A DNA stretch of 64,000 nucleotides from PALSA-612 sp963776735 (GCA_963776735.1 CAVZNV010000016.1:62001-126000), one strand, 5' to 3'; positions 17,161-26,707 are shown, numbered from the stretch's first letter. The notes: generated from the letters alone by a model not told the origin. Program-made: numbers and translations.

Positions 17161-18279
17161 GTGGCGCGATCGCTCCGAGTCGTACCTGCCCTGGCACTGA
17201 CGCTGGCTGCCTGCTTCGCCGTCGCCACCGCGTCCGCAGATCCGATCGCCGACAAGCAAGCGGAGGCGCACCGGATCATCCAGCAGATCGACGCGCTCGG
17301 GGTCAAGCTCGACGCGGCAAGCGAGGCCTACGACGGCGCCACCTACCGGCTCGGGCGGATCCGCGAGTCGCTGCGCGAGAACGAGCACGTACTGCGCGTC
17401 GCCCGCCACGACGTCGCGGTCGCGTCGAACCGGTTCGCCGTCGCACTTCGAGCGATCTACATGACGCAGGACGGCGACTCGACGGTTGCGATCCTGCTCG
17501 GCGCCCGGTCGCTCACGGACGCCATGAACGCACTGGACGTGCAGAAGCGCATCTCGCAGCAGACGACCGAGTTGCTCCAGACCGTGATCCGCTTCCGGGC
17601 CAAGGTCGAGCGCGTGCGTGCGCGACTCCAGCGCAACCGCATCGCGCAGCAGAAGGTCGTGGCCGAGCGTGCCGCCGCCAAAGCCCGCGTCGTCCGGGGT
17701 CTCGCCGAGCAGCACCGACTGCTCGCATCCGTCCAGATGCAGATCTCCGTGCTCCAGCACGAGGAGGCCGTTCGCCAGGCTCAGCTCGCGGCGGCAGCCG
17801 CGGCCAGCCTGGCCGAGGAGCGCGCACAGGAGGCGCAGGCGCTGCGCACGCAGGTCGTCGGGGCCACCACCGAGGTTCCGGGCGCGGGCGGTCTCCCGCC
17901 CGTCACCGTCGTCCCGCCGTCGCAGGTCGGCGCCCGCGTCGTCCAGATCGCGGAGCAGTACCTCGGCTATCCGTACGTCTGGGGCGCGGCCGGCCCGGAC
18001 GCCTTCGACTGCTCGGGCCTCGTCACGTACGTCTTCGAGCAGGTCGGCATCTACCTCCCTCATTTCGCCGCCGCGCAGTGGAACTACGGCACCTACGTCT
18101 CGATCGACAAGCTCCAGCCGGGCGATCTCGTGTTCTTCGCGGACCTCGACCACGTCGGCATCTACATCGGGAGCGGCGAGTACATCGAAGCTCCCCATCC
18201 GGGCGGCGTCGTGCAGATCACGCCGCTCTCGGATCCCTGGGCGGCCGCGAACTACTACGGCGCCAGGCGCATCTCGTAG
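17161..18279 (+). CDS. NlpC/P60 family peptidoglycan hydrolase with coiled-coil N-terminus
   Basis: About 372 residues. I chose GTG 17161 because it gives a clean signal peptide (MARSLRVVPALALTLAACF, cleavage near ASADP). Residues about 30-230 are a long coiled coil, as in RipA- and CwlO-like hydrolases. The catalytic NlpC/P60 domain fills about 255-372: Cys284 in DCSGLV, His331 in DHVGIYIG, and the third polar residue downstream in the EAPHPGG segment. It should act outside the membrane, cleaving peptide stems of peptidoglycan. Two further cell-wall genes follow directly. Confidence 0.9.
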   Translation: MARSLRVVPALALTLAACFAVATASADPIADKQAEAHRIIQQIDALGVKLDAASEAYDGATYRLGRIRESLRENEHVLRVARHDVAVASNRFAVALRAIYMTQDGDSTVAILLGARSLTDAMNALDVQKRISQQTTELLQTVIRFRAKVERVRARLQRNRIAQQKVVAERAAAKARVVRGLAEQHRLLASVQMQISVLQHEEAVRQAQLAAAAAASLAEERAQEAQALRTQVVGATTEVPGAGGLPPVTVVPPSQVGARVVQIAEQYLGYPYVWGAAGPDAFDCSGLVTYVFEQVGIYLPHFAAAQWNYGTYVSIDKLQPGDLVFFADLDHVGIYIGSGEYIEAPHPGGVVQITPLSDPWAAANYYGARRIS

Positions 18280-18352
18280 CTCGCGGAGAGGCTTCTCGGG
18301 TGCGACCTCCGATCCCGCCGGGTAGGGTTGGGCTCGACCCCGAGCACGCGAC

Positions 18353-19606
18353 GTGGACGAAGACGAGTTCGACTTCGAGTTCTTCCCCGATGAGCCGGAG
18401 CAGGAGGGGAATGACCACGAGGATGCGTGGGCCGAAAGCGAGCCACCGCGACCTCCGCCCCGCGCACGCCCGAGACCGCCGCAGGCAGACGCAGTCAGGC
18501 GCCGCAGGATCACCGCGGGTGCCGTCATCGCCGGCGTCATCCTCTTCATCATCCTGCTCGTCGTCCTCACCTCCGGCGGCGGCGGCGGGAGCGCAGGCGG
18601 CAGCTACCAGAGCTATCTGACCGGCCTCTCGCCGGTCGCGGCCGACTCACAACAGACCGGCGGGTCGCTGGCCGACGAGCTCGCTGCCGCGAAGACGGCG
18701 TCGGCCCGCAACGCTCTCGTCGGCAAGCTGGACGGGCTCGTGAGCGACGCCACCGACGAGCTGCACGGCCTCGAGGCACTGACAACGCCGTCGGCGCTGA
18801 CCTCGCAGCAGGCGCAGGCACTCGCGGCGCTCGATCTCCGGCTGCGCGGCCTCCAGGGTCTGCGCGACGCCGTCTCGCAAGGACTCGCGAACCCGGGAGA
18901 CACGTCCTGGAGCGCGGTCGCCTCGGCGCAGGTGGACGACCTCCGGACGAGCGACGTGCTCTGGGACGGCGCCCGCACGTCGGCGAACGACGTCCTCCAG
19001 GCGCACGGCGGCGGCTTCTTCCCGCCCTCGCGCTTCGTGGCCGACCCGGCCGGGCTCCAGACGTCGGTCCGCACCGCGCTCGGCGGCACTGCTGCCTCGT
19101 CGGGCGGGCCGAACCTTCAGCTCGGCTCGACCGGCACGGACGTCGCCACCTGGCAGAACGGGCTCAACCAGTGGCTCAAGGCGACGGGGTCGAGCGACAC
19201 GCCGCTGACGGCGGACGGCAACTTCGGCGCCAGCACGCAGACGGTCACCGAGCAGCTGCAGTCCGCGGCCGGGCTGACGCCCGACGGGGTGGTCGGCCCG
19301 AGCACGCGGCAGGCGCTGACGCAGGCGCTCGCCGGCAAGAGCTCGTCGGGCCAGACGACGCCGGCGTCGACGGCGCTGAAGCTCGGCGCTTCCGGCACCG
19401 CAGTGACGGCCTGGCAGAACCAGCTGAACCAGTGGCTGAAGCTGAACGCGCCGACGCAGACGCAGCTGACCGCCGACGGAAGCTTCGGCAGCTCCACGCA
19501 GACCGTGACGGAGCAGTTCCAGTCGGCGGCCGGTCTGACGCCGACGGGCCAGGTCGACGCGGCCGCGCAGCGCGCGATGACCTCTGCGCTGGCGAAGACC
19601 GGCTAG
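18353..19606 (+). CDS. Membrane-anchored protein with two peptidoglycan-binding domains
   Basis: 417 residues from a GTG start. The acidic, Pro-rich cytoplasmic N-terminus (about 1-50) is followed by a single helix (GAVIAGVILFIILLVVLTS). Next come a Gly linker, a helical domain (about 80-240), and two tandem PG_binding_1-type domains of about 75 residues. The two domains are clearly duplicated: each has LGxxGTxVxxWQNxLNQWLK and then LTADGxFGxSTQTVTEQ. It converges on the class A PBP gene with a 4-base overlap, so it probably helps tether the envelope to the wall. Confidence 0.8.
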   Translation: MDEDEFDFEFFPDEPEQEGNDHEDAWAESEPPRPPPRARPRPPQADAVRRRRITAGAVIAGVILFIILLVVLTSGGGGGSAGGSYQSYLTGLSPVAADSQQTGGSLADELAAAKTASARNALVGKLDGLVSDATDELHGLEALTTPSALTSQQAQALAALDLRLRGLQGLRDAVSQGLANPGDTSWSAVASAQVDDLRTSDVLWDGARTSANDVLQAHGGGFFPPSRFVADPAGLQTSVRTALGGTAASSGGPNLQLGSTGTDVATWQNGLNQWLKATGSSDTPLTADGNFGASTQTVTEQLQSAAGLTPDGVVGPSTRQALTQALAGKSSSGQTTPASTALKLGASGTAVTAWQNQLNQWLKLNAPTQTQLTADGSFGSSTQTVTEQFQSAAGLTPTGQVDAAAQRAMTSALAKTG

Positions 19607-21744
19607 GGACTCGAGCCGCCGCCATTCAGGCGGCCAGGCTGGTTCGGAGGCGGCGGCGGAGCTGGCGGCGGTGGCGGAGCGACCGGCGGCGGCGGGGACG
19701 CGGGCGCAGGCGGTGGTGCGGCCGGCGTCGTGGTCGTCGTCGTGCTCGTCGTCGTCGTGGTGGTGGTCGGCTGCGGCACGAAGCTCGACTGCGGGTACTG
19801 GTCGTACTGGCTGAAGCTCGGCTGCGGGAAGTCGCGGACGGGGGCGTTCCCGATCGCCTCGGACATGAACGCGTGCCAGATGTCCGCCGGCAGCGACCCG
19901 CCGAAGACGGCCGGGACGCCTTCGACGTTCAGAAGCGGAATCTCGCCGTTTGGGTAGCCGACCCAGACGCAGGCCACGAGCTGCGGTACGTAGCCGCAGA
20001 ACCAGGCGTCGTCGTAGTTCTCGGCGGTGCCGGTCTTGCCGGCTGCGGGGCGGCCGAAGTAGGCCGCGGTGCCGGTGCCGTACTGGAGGACGCTCTGCAG
20101 GACGTAGGTGACCATGTCGGCGTCGTTCTGCGGGATCGCCCGCACGCCGTTCCAGCGCAGCGACTCGATCAGCTTCCCCTGCGAGTTGCGGACGCGCTGG
20201 ATCGCCTCGGCGGGATGGTGGACGCCGCGGGCTGCCAGCGTGGCGTACGCGTCTGTCATCTCGAGCGGGCTGACGCCCTGCGTACCGAGCGTGATCGAGC
20301 AGACGGGCTGGAGCGTCGACGTGATCCCGAGGCGGTGCGCGACCTTGACGATGTTCTGCGGGCCGACGTCGACCGCGAGCTGCGCGAAGATCGTGTTCAC
20401 CGAGTGCGCCGTCGCGTCGATCAGGTTCATCGCGCCGGCGGACTCGTCGGCGTAGTTGTGGACGTCCCACGGCTTGCCCTGGTAGTAGCAGCGCTGGTCG
20501 GGGAGGACGAGCTCGGGCGGCCCGTTCCAGTACGAGTACGGCGAGACGTGCTGGCCGAAGGCGGTCGCGAGCGTGAACGGCTTGAACGAGGAGCCGGCCT
20601 GCCGCTTCGCCTGCGTGGCCAGGTTGAACTGGAGCTGTCGACCGCTCGGCAGGTACGAGACCATCGCTTTGACCGCACCGTTGCCGGGTGAGATCGCGAC
20701 CAGGGCCGCCGCCGGATCGTTCTTCGAGTGCAGCACGTTCTTGATCGCGATCGTGGCGACCCGCTGCAGGCGGGTGTCGAGCGTCGTCCGGACGCGCAGG
20801 CCTCCTTCCCCGACACGGTTCGGGCCGAGCTTCGCCAGCAGCTGGTCCTGGACGAAGCTGAAGAACGGCGGCTCCTTGATCTGGCTGTAGATGCTGCCCG
20901 GCTTGATCCCGAGCGGCTGCCGGACGGCCCAGGCGTACTGCGCCTGCGTGATCGACGCATCCGCGAGCATCGCGGCGAGGACCTCGTTGCGCCTTTGCAG
21001 CGCCAGGGCCGGGCTCACGAACGGGTTGAACGAGGAGGGCGCCCGCGGCAGGCCGGCGACCATGGCCGCCTGCGGCAGGTTGAGCGCCTGCGCGTGCCGC
21101 GAGAAGTACGTCTGCGCGGCCGCCTCGACCCCGAACGCGTGGCTGCCGTAGTAGACGTCGTTCAGGTACGCGGTCAGGATGTGCTTCTTCGTCCAGTCCC
21201 GTTCGAGCCGGAGAGCAAGGCACGCCTCCTTCAGCTTCCGCGACAGCGTTCGCTGCGTGCCGCCGAGGTAGAGCGTGCGGACGAGCTGCTGGGTGATCGT
21301 CGAGCCGCCCTGGCTGAGCGAGAACGAGGTCAGGTCGTCGAAACCGGCTCGGAGGATGCCCTGGTAGTCGAGCGCCCCGTGCTCGTAGAAGCGGCGGTCC
21401 TCGACGGCGACGGTCGCGAGCGGCAGCCAGCGCGCCATCTGCTTCAGCGTCAGGTACTGCCGGTTCTCGGACGACGGGACGACGCCGAGCAGGGAGCCGT
21501 CGTTCGCGTAGATGAACGTGTTCTGGGAGAGCTGGACGGTCTTGATCTCCGAGAGGGAGCAGCTCGAGTTGAGCAGCGCGGCGCCTCCGAGCGCGGCCGC
21601 GGCGATGCCGGCGGCGGCGATCACCACGATCACGAGCAGCGCCACCACCCAACGCTTGCCCTTCCCGCTCCGGCGCCGATGCCGGCGGACGCGCCGGCGC
21701 ATCAGCGTGAGGAGCAGCAGGTCGTCCTGTGCGCCGCCGGGCAC
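19603..21744 (-). CDS. Class A penicillin-binding protein (bifunctional transglycosylase/transpeptidase)
   Basis: About 713 residues from the GTG at 21744; an upstream ATG would overlap the divergent GST start and is unlikely. It has a basic N-terminus and one membrane helix (WVVALLVIVVIAAAGIAAAA). The transglycosylase domain follows, with catalytic Glu in EDRRFYEH and the QGGSTITQQL motif. The transpeptidase domain has SSFK (nucleophile Ser in AGSSFKPF), SVN and KTGT. The C-terminal tail is a run of threonines followed by a proline-rich segment ending in GGGSSP, probably a flexible wall-spanning tail. It polymerises and cross-links peptidoglycan. Confidence 0.93.
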   Translation of the reverse strand: MPGGAQDDLLLLTLMRRRVRRHRRRSGKGKRWVVALLVIVVIAAAGIAAAALGGAALLNSSCSLSEIKTVQLSQNTFIYANDGSLLGVVPSSENRQYLTLKQMARWLPLATVAVEDRRFYEHGALDYQGILRAGFDDLTSFSLSQGGSTITQQLVRTLYLGGTQRTLSRKLKEACLALRLERDWTKKHILTAYLNDVYYGSHAFGVEAAAQTYFSRHAQALNLPQAAMVAGLPRAPSSFNPFVSPALALQRRNEVLAAMLADASITQAQYAWAVRQPLGIKPGSIYSQIKEPPFFSFVQDQLLAKLGPNRVGEGGLRVRTTLDTRLQRVATIAIKNVLHSKNDPAAALVAISPGNGAVKAMVSYLPSGRQLQFNLATQAKRQAGSSFKPFTLATAFGQHVSPYSYWNGPPELVLPDQRCYYQGKPWDVHNYADESAGAMNLIDATAHSVNTIFAQLAVDVGPQNIVKVAHRLGITSTLQPVCSITLGTQGVSPLEMTDAYATLAARGVHHPAEAIQRVRNSQGKLIESLRWNGVRAIPQNDADMVTYVLQSVLQYGTGTAAYFGRPAAGKTGTAENYDDAWFCGYVPQLVACVWVGYPNGEIPLLNVEGVPAVFGGSLPADIWHAFMSEAIGNAPVRDFPQPSFSQYDQYPQSSFVPQPTTTTTTTSTTTTTTPAAPPPAPASPPPPVAPPPPPAPPPPPNQPGRLNGGGSSP

Positions 21745-21790
21745 GCTACGAGGGTACCCGCAGCGTGGAATATTCGGCCGGCCGCCGTCG

Positions 21791-21796
21791 TATAGT
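21791..21796 (+). promoter_or_regulatory. Candidate -10 element of the GST gene (leaderless type)
   Basis: TATAGT, close to the -10 consensus, ends 6 bases before the ATG at 21803. There is no Shine-Dalgarno site between. Confidence 0.45.
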
Positions 21797-21802
21797 CGGC
21801 GC

Positions 21803-22396
21803 ATGCGGCTCTACCACGTCCCGAACACGCGGTCGACGCGTGTGCTGTGGCTGCTGGAGGAGATCGGCGCGCCGTACGACCTGACCCTGATGACCGGCGA
21901 CGAGCGGCGCGGCGAGACCCACGTGACGCGACATCCGCTCGGCCGGGTGCCGGTCGTCGAGGACGACGAAGGCTTCGTCTTCGAGTCGCTCGCGATCCTG
22001 CTGCACATCGCCGACCTGCACCCGGTGGCCGGCCTGATCCCTCCGATCGGGACACACGAGCGCGCGCTCGTCTACCAGTGGAGCGTGTTCGCGATGACGG
22101 AACTGGAGCCGGAGATCGTCGAGGTGCTCGTCGCGCGGCGCGCCGAGGACACGGAGCGCGCGACCGAGGCGGCGGCGAGGTTCAAGGACGCGGCGGCGGT
22201 GATCGAGGACGCGCTCGACGACGGCGACTACCTCGTCGGCGGGCGGTTCACGGTCGCCGATCTCGTCTGCGCGGCCGTGCTCCTGTTCGGACGCCGGTTC
22301 GAGTTGCTCGACGGCTTCCCCGCGATCGACGCCTACCTCGAGCGGATCGAGGCCCGGCCGGCCCGGCAGCGGGCTCAGGCCGTCGGCCAGACGTGA
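21803..22396 (+). CDS. Glutathione S-transferase family protein
   Basis: 197 residues. The N-terminal thioredoxin-fold half (MRLYHVPNTRSTRVLWLLEE) contains the family's catalytic-site serine region and the PVVEDDEGFVFESLAI segment, with the Glu-Ser pair that binds the gamma-glutamyl group. The helical C-terminal half ends in the usual YLERIEARPA segment. Because actinobacteria generally use mycothiol, the thiol substrate is uncertain. The stop overlaps the start of the thioesterase gene by four bases (GTGA). Confidence 0.88.
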   Translation: MRLYHVPNTRSTRVLWLLEEIGAPYDLTLMTGDERRGETHVTRHPLGRVPVVEDDEGFVFESLAILLHIADLHPVAGLIPPIGTHERALVYQWSVFAMTELEPEIVEVLVARRAEDTERATEAAARFKDAAAVIEDALDDGDYLVGGRFTVADLVCAAVLLFGRRFELLDGFPAIDAYLERIEARPARQRAQAVGQT

Positions 22397-22797
22397 ACGA
22401 GTCGGAGCTCACCGCCTTCGGCGCACCGTTTCTCCCCGGTCTTCTCGGCATCGTGATCGACGAGGCGGAGCCGGGCCGGGTCGTCGCGCACCTCGACGTC
22501 CAGGAGCATCACCTCGCGCCTCACCGCTTCCTCCACGCGGCGACCGTGATCGGGCTCGCGGACACGGCCTGTGGGTACGGCTGCATCATCAGCCTGCCCG
22601 AGGGCGCGACAAGCTTCACGACGATCGAGGTGAAGACGAACTTTCTGCGCACCACGCGTGAGGGGACGATCTCGTGCGAGGCGCAGCTCGTCCACGGGGG
22701 CCGCACGACGCAGATCTGGGACGCGACCGTGATGACACCGGACGGCCGGCCGATGGCGCTGTTCCGCTGCACGCAGCTCGTGCTGCGCGGGGAGTAG
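22393..22797 (+). CDS. PaaI-type hotdog-fold thioesterase
   Basis: 134 residues with a GTG start overlapping the GST stop. The hotdog-fold acyl-CoA thioesterase signature is visible: HRFLHAATVIGLADTACGYG and then TTIEVKTNFLRTTREG. It probably hydrolyses an aromatic or short acyl-CoA. It ends directly against the stop codon of the convergent MazF-like gene with no gap. Confidence 0.85.
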   Translation: MNESELTAFGAPFLPGLLGIVIDEAEPGRVVAHLDVQEHHLAPHRFLHAATVIGLADTACGYGCIISLPEGATSFTTIEVKTNFLRTTREGTISCEAQLVHGGRTTQIWDATVMTPDGRPMALFRCTQLVLRGE

Positions 22798-23109
22798 TCA
22801 GCGGAGATCGAGGACGAGCTCCAGGGCGTCGTCGACGTTCCGAAGCTCGTCCGGCGAAAGGTGTCCGACCTGGTCGCCGAGCTTCCGGACGTCGACGGAT
22901 CCGAGCATCTCGCACATCACGCGCGTCGCATCGTCGCCGATGGCGACCTCGGGATGAAAGCTCGCCGCAGGCGTCGACGCCGACGTGGGACAGATGAGCA
23001 CGGTGGAGAGCGCCATCAGATCGTCGGCCTGCACGATCACGGCGTAGCGACGTCCCTGCTGGACACGGCCTCGACCCAACGTGATCGCGTGGAGGTCACC
23101 CCGGACCAC
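22798..23109 (-). CDS. MazF/PemK-family endoribonuclease toxin
   Basis: 103 residues. The N-terminal strand set (GDLHAITLGRGRVQQGRRYAVIVQAD) matches the MazF/PemK fold, with the conserved RxYAVIVQ segment and a TVLICPTSAS strand. It is expected to cut RNA at short motifs when released from its antitoxin. It overlaps the upstream antitoxin gene by 14 bases, the usual order of antitoxin first. Confidence 0.85.
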   Translation of the reverse strand: MVRGDLHAITLGRGRVQQGRRYAVIVQADDLMALSTVLICPTSASTPAASFHPEVAIGDDATRVMCEMLGSVDVRKLGDQVGHLSPDELRNVDDALELVLDLR

Positions 23110-23347
23110 GCAGGTCCTCCATCAACTGCGCCACTTCATGCGCCTCGGCTACGTACGACGGGTCTCGAGCCATCGCCGCGGCCTCTGCGGCCAGCCCGGC
23201 GCGCCTGCGGTCGCGCTCCGCGGCCTCTGCAATCGCCTGGCGCGCGGCCTCCGATCGGGTGATTCGGCGCCGCCGGGCGATCTCGTCCAGCGCGCGAAAG
23301 CCGTCGCGGCCGAGCCTGAGCGAGAGAGGCGGCGTTGGCGTGGGCAC
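23096..23347 (-). CDS. Ribbon-helix-helix antitoxin partner of the MazF-like toxin
   Basis: 83 residues. LSLRLGRDGFRALDEIARRRRITRSEAARQAI is a ribbon-helix-helix DNA-binding segment; the C-terminal half is Ala-rich and helical and should wrap the toxin. The GTG start is preceded by a TACAGT hexamer 6 bases away. It probably represses its own operon. Confidence 0.8.
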   Translation of the reverse strand: MPTPTPPLSLRLGRDGFRALDEIARRRRITRSEAARQAIAEAAERDRRRAGLAAEAAAMARDPSYVAEAHEVAQLMEDLRGPG

Positions 23348-23353
23348 GGGCCT

Positions 23354-23359
23354 ACTGTA
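23354..23359 (-). promoter_or_regulatory. Candidate -10 element of the antitoxin-toxin operon
   Basis: On the minus strand TACAGT ends 6 bases before the antitoxin GTG. The hexamer lies in the 58-base divergent region shared with the PEP-mutase-family gene. Confidence 0.4.
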
Positions 23360-23393
23360 GCGCGTTTTGTATTACACCTTTCCCCCGGCCGTG

Positions 23394-23399
23394 CATACT
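23394..23399 (+). promoter_or_regulatory. Candidate -10 element of the PEP-mutase-family gene
   Basis: CATACT ends 6 bases before the ATG at 23406; TTACAC lies 16 bases upstream of it as a weak -35 candidate. This again looks leaderless. Confidence 0.3.
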
Positions 23400-23405
23400 C
23401 CGGAC

Positions 23406-24215
23406 ATGCCCGCCGACAACCCTCGCGCGCGCTTCCGCGAGCTGCACGCTCGCGAGCAGCTCTTCGTCATGCCCAACCCGTGGGACGTGGGATCGGCGCG
23501 GCTGCTCGAGCAGCTCGGGTTCGAGGCGCTCGCGACCACGAGCTCGGGCTTCGCCTGGTCGCTCGGAAAGGCCGACCAGACCGTGACCCGCGACGAGCTC
23601 GTCGCCCACGTCGCCGCGATCTGCACGGCCGTCCCGCTCCCGCTCAACGTCGACAGCGAGCGCTGCTATCCGGACGATCCCGGCGGCGTCGCCCAGACCG
23701 TCCGCCTGCTCGCAGACGCCGGCGCGTCGGGGTGCTCGATCGAGGACTACGACCCGGCGACGGGCCGAATCGACGACGTCTCGCTCGCCGCCGAGCGGGT
23801 CGCCGAGGCGGCCGAGGCCGCCCACTCGCTCGGTTCGCCGCTGGTCCTCACGGGCCGCGCGGAGAACCACATCCGCGGCGTGGACGACCTCGACGACACG
23901 ATCGCCCGGCTGGTCGCCTACCGCGATGCGGGCGCCGACTGTGTCTACGCGCCCGGCCTGTCGCAGCTCGACCAGGTCAAAGCGGTCGTCGACGCCGTCG
24001 GCGTGCCGGTGAACGTCCTCGCGCTCGCCCGCGGGCCGTCGACCGCCGAGCTCGCATCAATCGGCGTCCGGCGCGTGTCCACCGGCGGCGCGCTCGCCAG
24101 GGCCGCGTACAACGCGCTGCTGCTGGCCGGCCGCGAACTGCACGGAGAGGGGACGTCGACCTACTCCACGGCGACGCCCGGCAATGCGTCGCTCGACGGG
24201 CTGCTCGGCCGCTAA
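23406..24215 (+). CDS. Isocitrate lyase/PEP mutase family protein
   Basis: About 269 residues. This TIM-barrel family acts on C-C or C-P bonds of small 2-oxo or hydroxy acids. Visible signatures are FVMPNPWDVGSARLLE, the TSSGFAWSLGKAD loop, the metal-binding region PLNVDSERCYPDD, and SIEDYDPATGRIDD. The KKCGH motif of true isocitrate lyases is absent, so it belongs to the broad oxaloacetase/carboxyvinyl-phosphonate-mutase-like subgroup of uncertain substrate. The stop codons of this gene and of ftsH overlap on opposite strands. Confidence 0.85.
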   Translation: MPADNPRARFRELHAREQLFVMPNPWDVGSARLLEQLGFEALATTSSGFAWSLGKADQTVTRDELVAHVAAICTAVPLPLNVDSERCYPDDPGGVAQTVRLLADAGASGCSIEDYDPATGRIDDVSLAAERVAEAAEAAHSLGSPLVLTGRAENHIRGVDDLDDTIARLVAYRDAGADCVYAPGLSQLDQVKAVVDAVGVPVNVLALARGPSTAELASIGVRRVSTGGALARAAYNALLLAGRELHGEGTSTYSTATPGNASLDGLLGR

Positions 24216-26180
24216 GACGCGTCGCGAGCAGCGACCGTGTATCGGCCCGAGCTCAGATCCGGATTGCGCTCGACGCCGGCGGCCGCGTACGCGTCCTCCT
24301 CGTCCAGCGTCTCGTGTTCGAGCAGCGCCTCGGCAAGCGCGTCGAGCTTGTCGCGGTTCTCGCCGAGCAGCTTCACGACCTGTCCGTGCGACTCGTCGAC
24401 GATCCGCCGCATCTCCTCGTCGATCAGCTCCTGCGTCCGCTCCGAGATCTCCGTGCCGCCCGGGTAGTACGGGCCGCGCCCCTCGGCCGGCGCGACCGCG
24501 AGCGGTCCGATCGCCGGACTCATTCCCCAGCGGCTGACCATCTGACGGACGATCTCCGTGAGCTGCTGGATGTCCGACTCGGCCCCCGTGGTCGGCTCGC
24601 CGTAGACGATCTCCTCTGCGACACGACCGCCGAGCGCGACGTCGATCTTCGCCTTCAGCTCCCGCTCCTCGTAGTTGAAGCGGTCGGTTTCGGGCGCCGC
24701 GAAGGTGACGCCGAGCGCCTGACCGCGCGGGATGATCGAGAATCTTGCGCACCGGGTCGGCGCCGGGCGTGAGCATGCCGACGACGGCGTGCCCTGCTTC
24801 GTGGTACGCGGTGCGCCTCCGGTCGGCCTCCGACATCATGATCTGCCGCTCGGCGCCGAGAACGATCCGTTCCAGCGAGTCGGTGAAGTCCGACTCCATG
24901 ATGAGCTCGTGGTCGCGCCGGGCTGCGAGCAATGCGGCCTCGTTGACGAGATTGGCCAGATCGGCTCCGACCATGCCCGGCGTGGACGCCGCGATCCGCC
25001 CGAGCTCGACGTCGTCGCCGAGCGGCATGCCCCGTGTGTGCACCTTCAGGATCGCCTCGCGGCCGGCCCGGTCGGGAGCCTGCACGGCGACGCGCCGATC
25101 GAAGCGGCCCGGCCGCAGGAGCGCGCTGTCCAGGATCTCCGGCCGGTTCGTCGCCGCGATCACGATCACGCCGGTCGACGAGTCGAAGCCGTCCATCTCG
25201 GTCAGGATCTGGTTCAGCGTCTGCTCCCGCTCGTCGTTGCCGCCGCTGAAGCCGGCGATGCCCGATGTGCGCGAGCGGCCGATCGCGTCGAGTTCGTCGA
25301 TGAAGACGATCGCAGGGGCCTCGGCCTTTGCCTTCGCGAACAGGTCGCGGACTCGGGAGGCGCCGACGCCCACGATCGCCTCGACGAACTCCGAGGCAGC
25401 CATCGAGAAGAACGGCGCGTTCGCCTCGCCCGCGACCGCGCGCGCGAGCAGCGTCTTGCCGGTTCCGGGCGGACCGGTGAGCAGGACGCCGTGCGGGATG
25501 CGGCCGCCGAGGCGGCGGTACTTCTCCGGGTGGCGAAGGAAGTCGACGACCTCGGCCAGCTCCTGCTCGGCCTCCTCCACCCCGGCCACGTCCTCGAACG
25601 TCACCCGGTCGCCGGTCGGCTGATACCGCCGTGCGCTCGACCGGCCGAAGTTGCCCAGGACGTTCTGGACGTTTCCGGCCCGGCGCATGAGCAGGACGAG
25701 GAGCCCGATGAAGAGCAACGTCGGCCCGAAGCCGAGCAGGAGGTTCTCCCACCACGGCACGCCCGTGTCGAGCGGCTTCGCGTTGACGACGACGCCCTTC
25801 TTCTCGAGCAGGTTCGACAGTTCCTTCGTGTCCGCGAACGCTGGGATCTCGGTGTTGAACCTCGTCGTCGCGTGCTTGTTGTCGTAGGAGGTCGGCTGCT
25901 TGAAGTCGCCCTGGATCGCCGTCCCCTGCGACGTGATCGTCTGCACGTTGCCGTGCTCGACCTGCTGCAAGAAGAACGGGCTGTACGGCACGCGCACGCG
26001 CGCCGGACCCTGGGTCGCTCGCGAGCCAAGGTAGTAGTTGACGACGAGCAACCCGGCGAAGAGCGCGATCAGCCACCAGGCGACGCGCGGCCGCTGCGGC
26101 TTCGGCTTCCGAGAGCCGCCGTCCGGCGTCTGAGGCGGCGGCGCGGCGGACCGCTGAGGATCGGTGCTCACTTTGGGCAC
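24212..26180 (-). pseudogene. ftsH: FtsH ATP-dependent zinc metalloprotease, interrupted by a one-base frameshift
   Basis: The N-terminal part reads through a membrane helix (WWLIALFAGLLVVNYYLG), a periplasmic loop, a second helix, the AAA domain (GPPGTGKT, then FIDELDAIGRSR, then the RPGRFDRR sensor region) and HEAGH at 460-464. Near 24740-24743 the frame is lost by one extra base. Removing it restores KISIIPRGQALGVTF, the third zinc-ligand region TTGAESD, and a normal C-terminus ending at 24212. Without repair the protein lacks the end of the protease domain. It is either a real pseudogene or a sequencing error; the codons on both sides are well conserved, which favours recent loss or error. 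Start could be GTG 26180 or GTG 26171. Confidence 0.85.
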
Positions 26181-26221
26181 GATGCCAGACAGGTCGGCCC
26201 CGGCGCTGTCATCCTTGAGCC

Positions 26222-26707
26222 GTGTCCTCCGCGGACGAGTACACGATCGCCGCGTATCTCGACGCGCTCGGCGCCCGGACGCCCGCTCCAGCCTCGGGTT
26301 CCGGCGCGGCCGTGGCGGCTGCGATCGGCGCCTCGCTCGCCGAGCTCGCCGCGCGCTTCTCGGACGAGCGGGAGGCGGCGGAGCGGCTCGTGGATCTCCG
26401 GACCGAGCTCGTTCGGCTCGCCGACGACGACGCCGAGGCGTACTCGGACTTCATGCGCACGCGCTCGGATGCGGACCGCGACCGGACGATCGACGTCCCG
26501 CTCGCGCTCGCCGAAGCCGCGTCAGAGGTCGCGTCGCTCGCCCGCGTGCTCGTCGAAAGCGGCAACCCGCGCGTCGCCGGCGACGCCGAGGCGGGACGCG
26601 AGCTGGCTGCCGCGGCGGCGCGCGTCGGTGCCCGGCTAGTCGAGATCAACCTCGCGGGAGCCGACGACCCGCGCCTGGAACGGGCACGGGCTGCCGCCGT
26701 CGGCTAG
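26222..26707 (+). CDS. Cyclodeaminase/cyclohydrolase family protein (FTCD_C domain)
   Basis: 161 residues, almost entirely helical. It begins YTIAAYLDALGARTPAPASGSGAAVAAAIGAS, the signature of the formiminotransferase-cyclodeaminase C-terminal domain and of FchA methenyl-THF cyclohydrolase. It lies 11 bases upstream of formate-THF ligase, so a one-carbon role, interconverting formyl- and methenyl-tetrahydrofolate, is the best reading. Confidence 0.85.
   Translation: MSSADEYTIAAYLDALGARTPAPASGSGAAVAAAIGASLAELAARFSDEREAAERLVDLRTELVRLADDDAEAYSDFMRTRSDADRDRTIDVPLALAEAASEVASLARVLVESGNPRVAGDAEAGRELAAAAARVGARLVEINLAGADDPRLERARAAAVG

Noticed and set aside
19700..19760. Trinucleotide-like repeat in the PBP 3' end
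   Set aside because: It encodes the Thr-rich and Pro-rich tail of the PBP, a common wall-spanning linker, and needs no separate repeat call.
18647..21652. Long minus-strand frame across the peptidoglycan-binding and PBP genes
   Set aside because: The PBP motifs are in another frame, and the peptidoglycan-binding gene on the plus strand is clear; this frame shows only compositional repeats.
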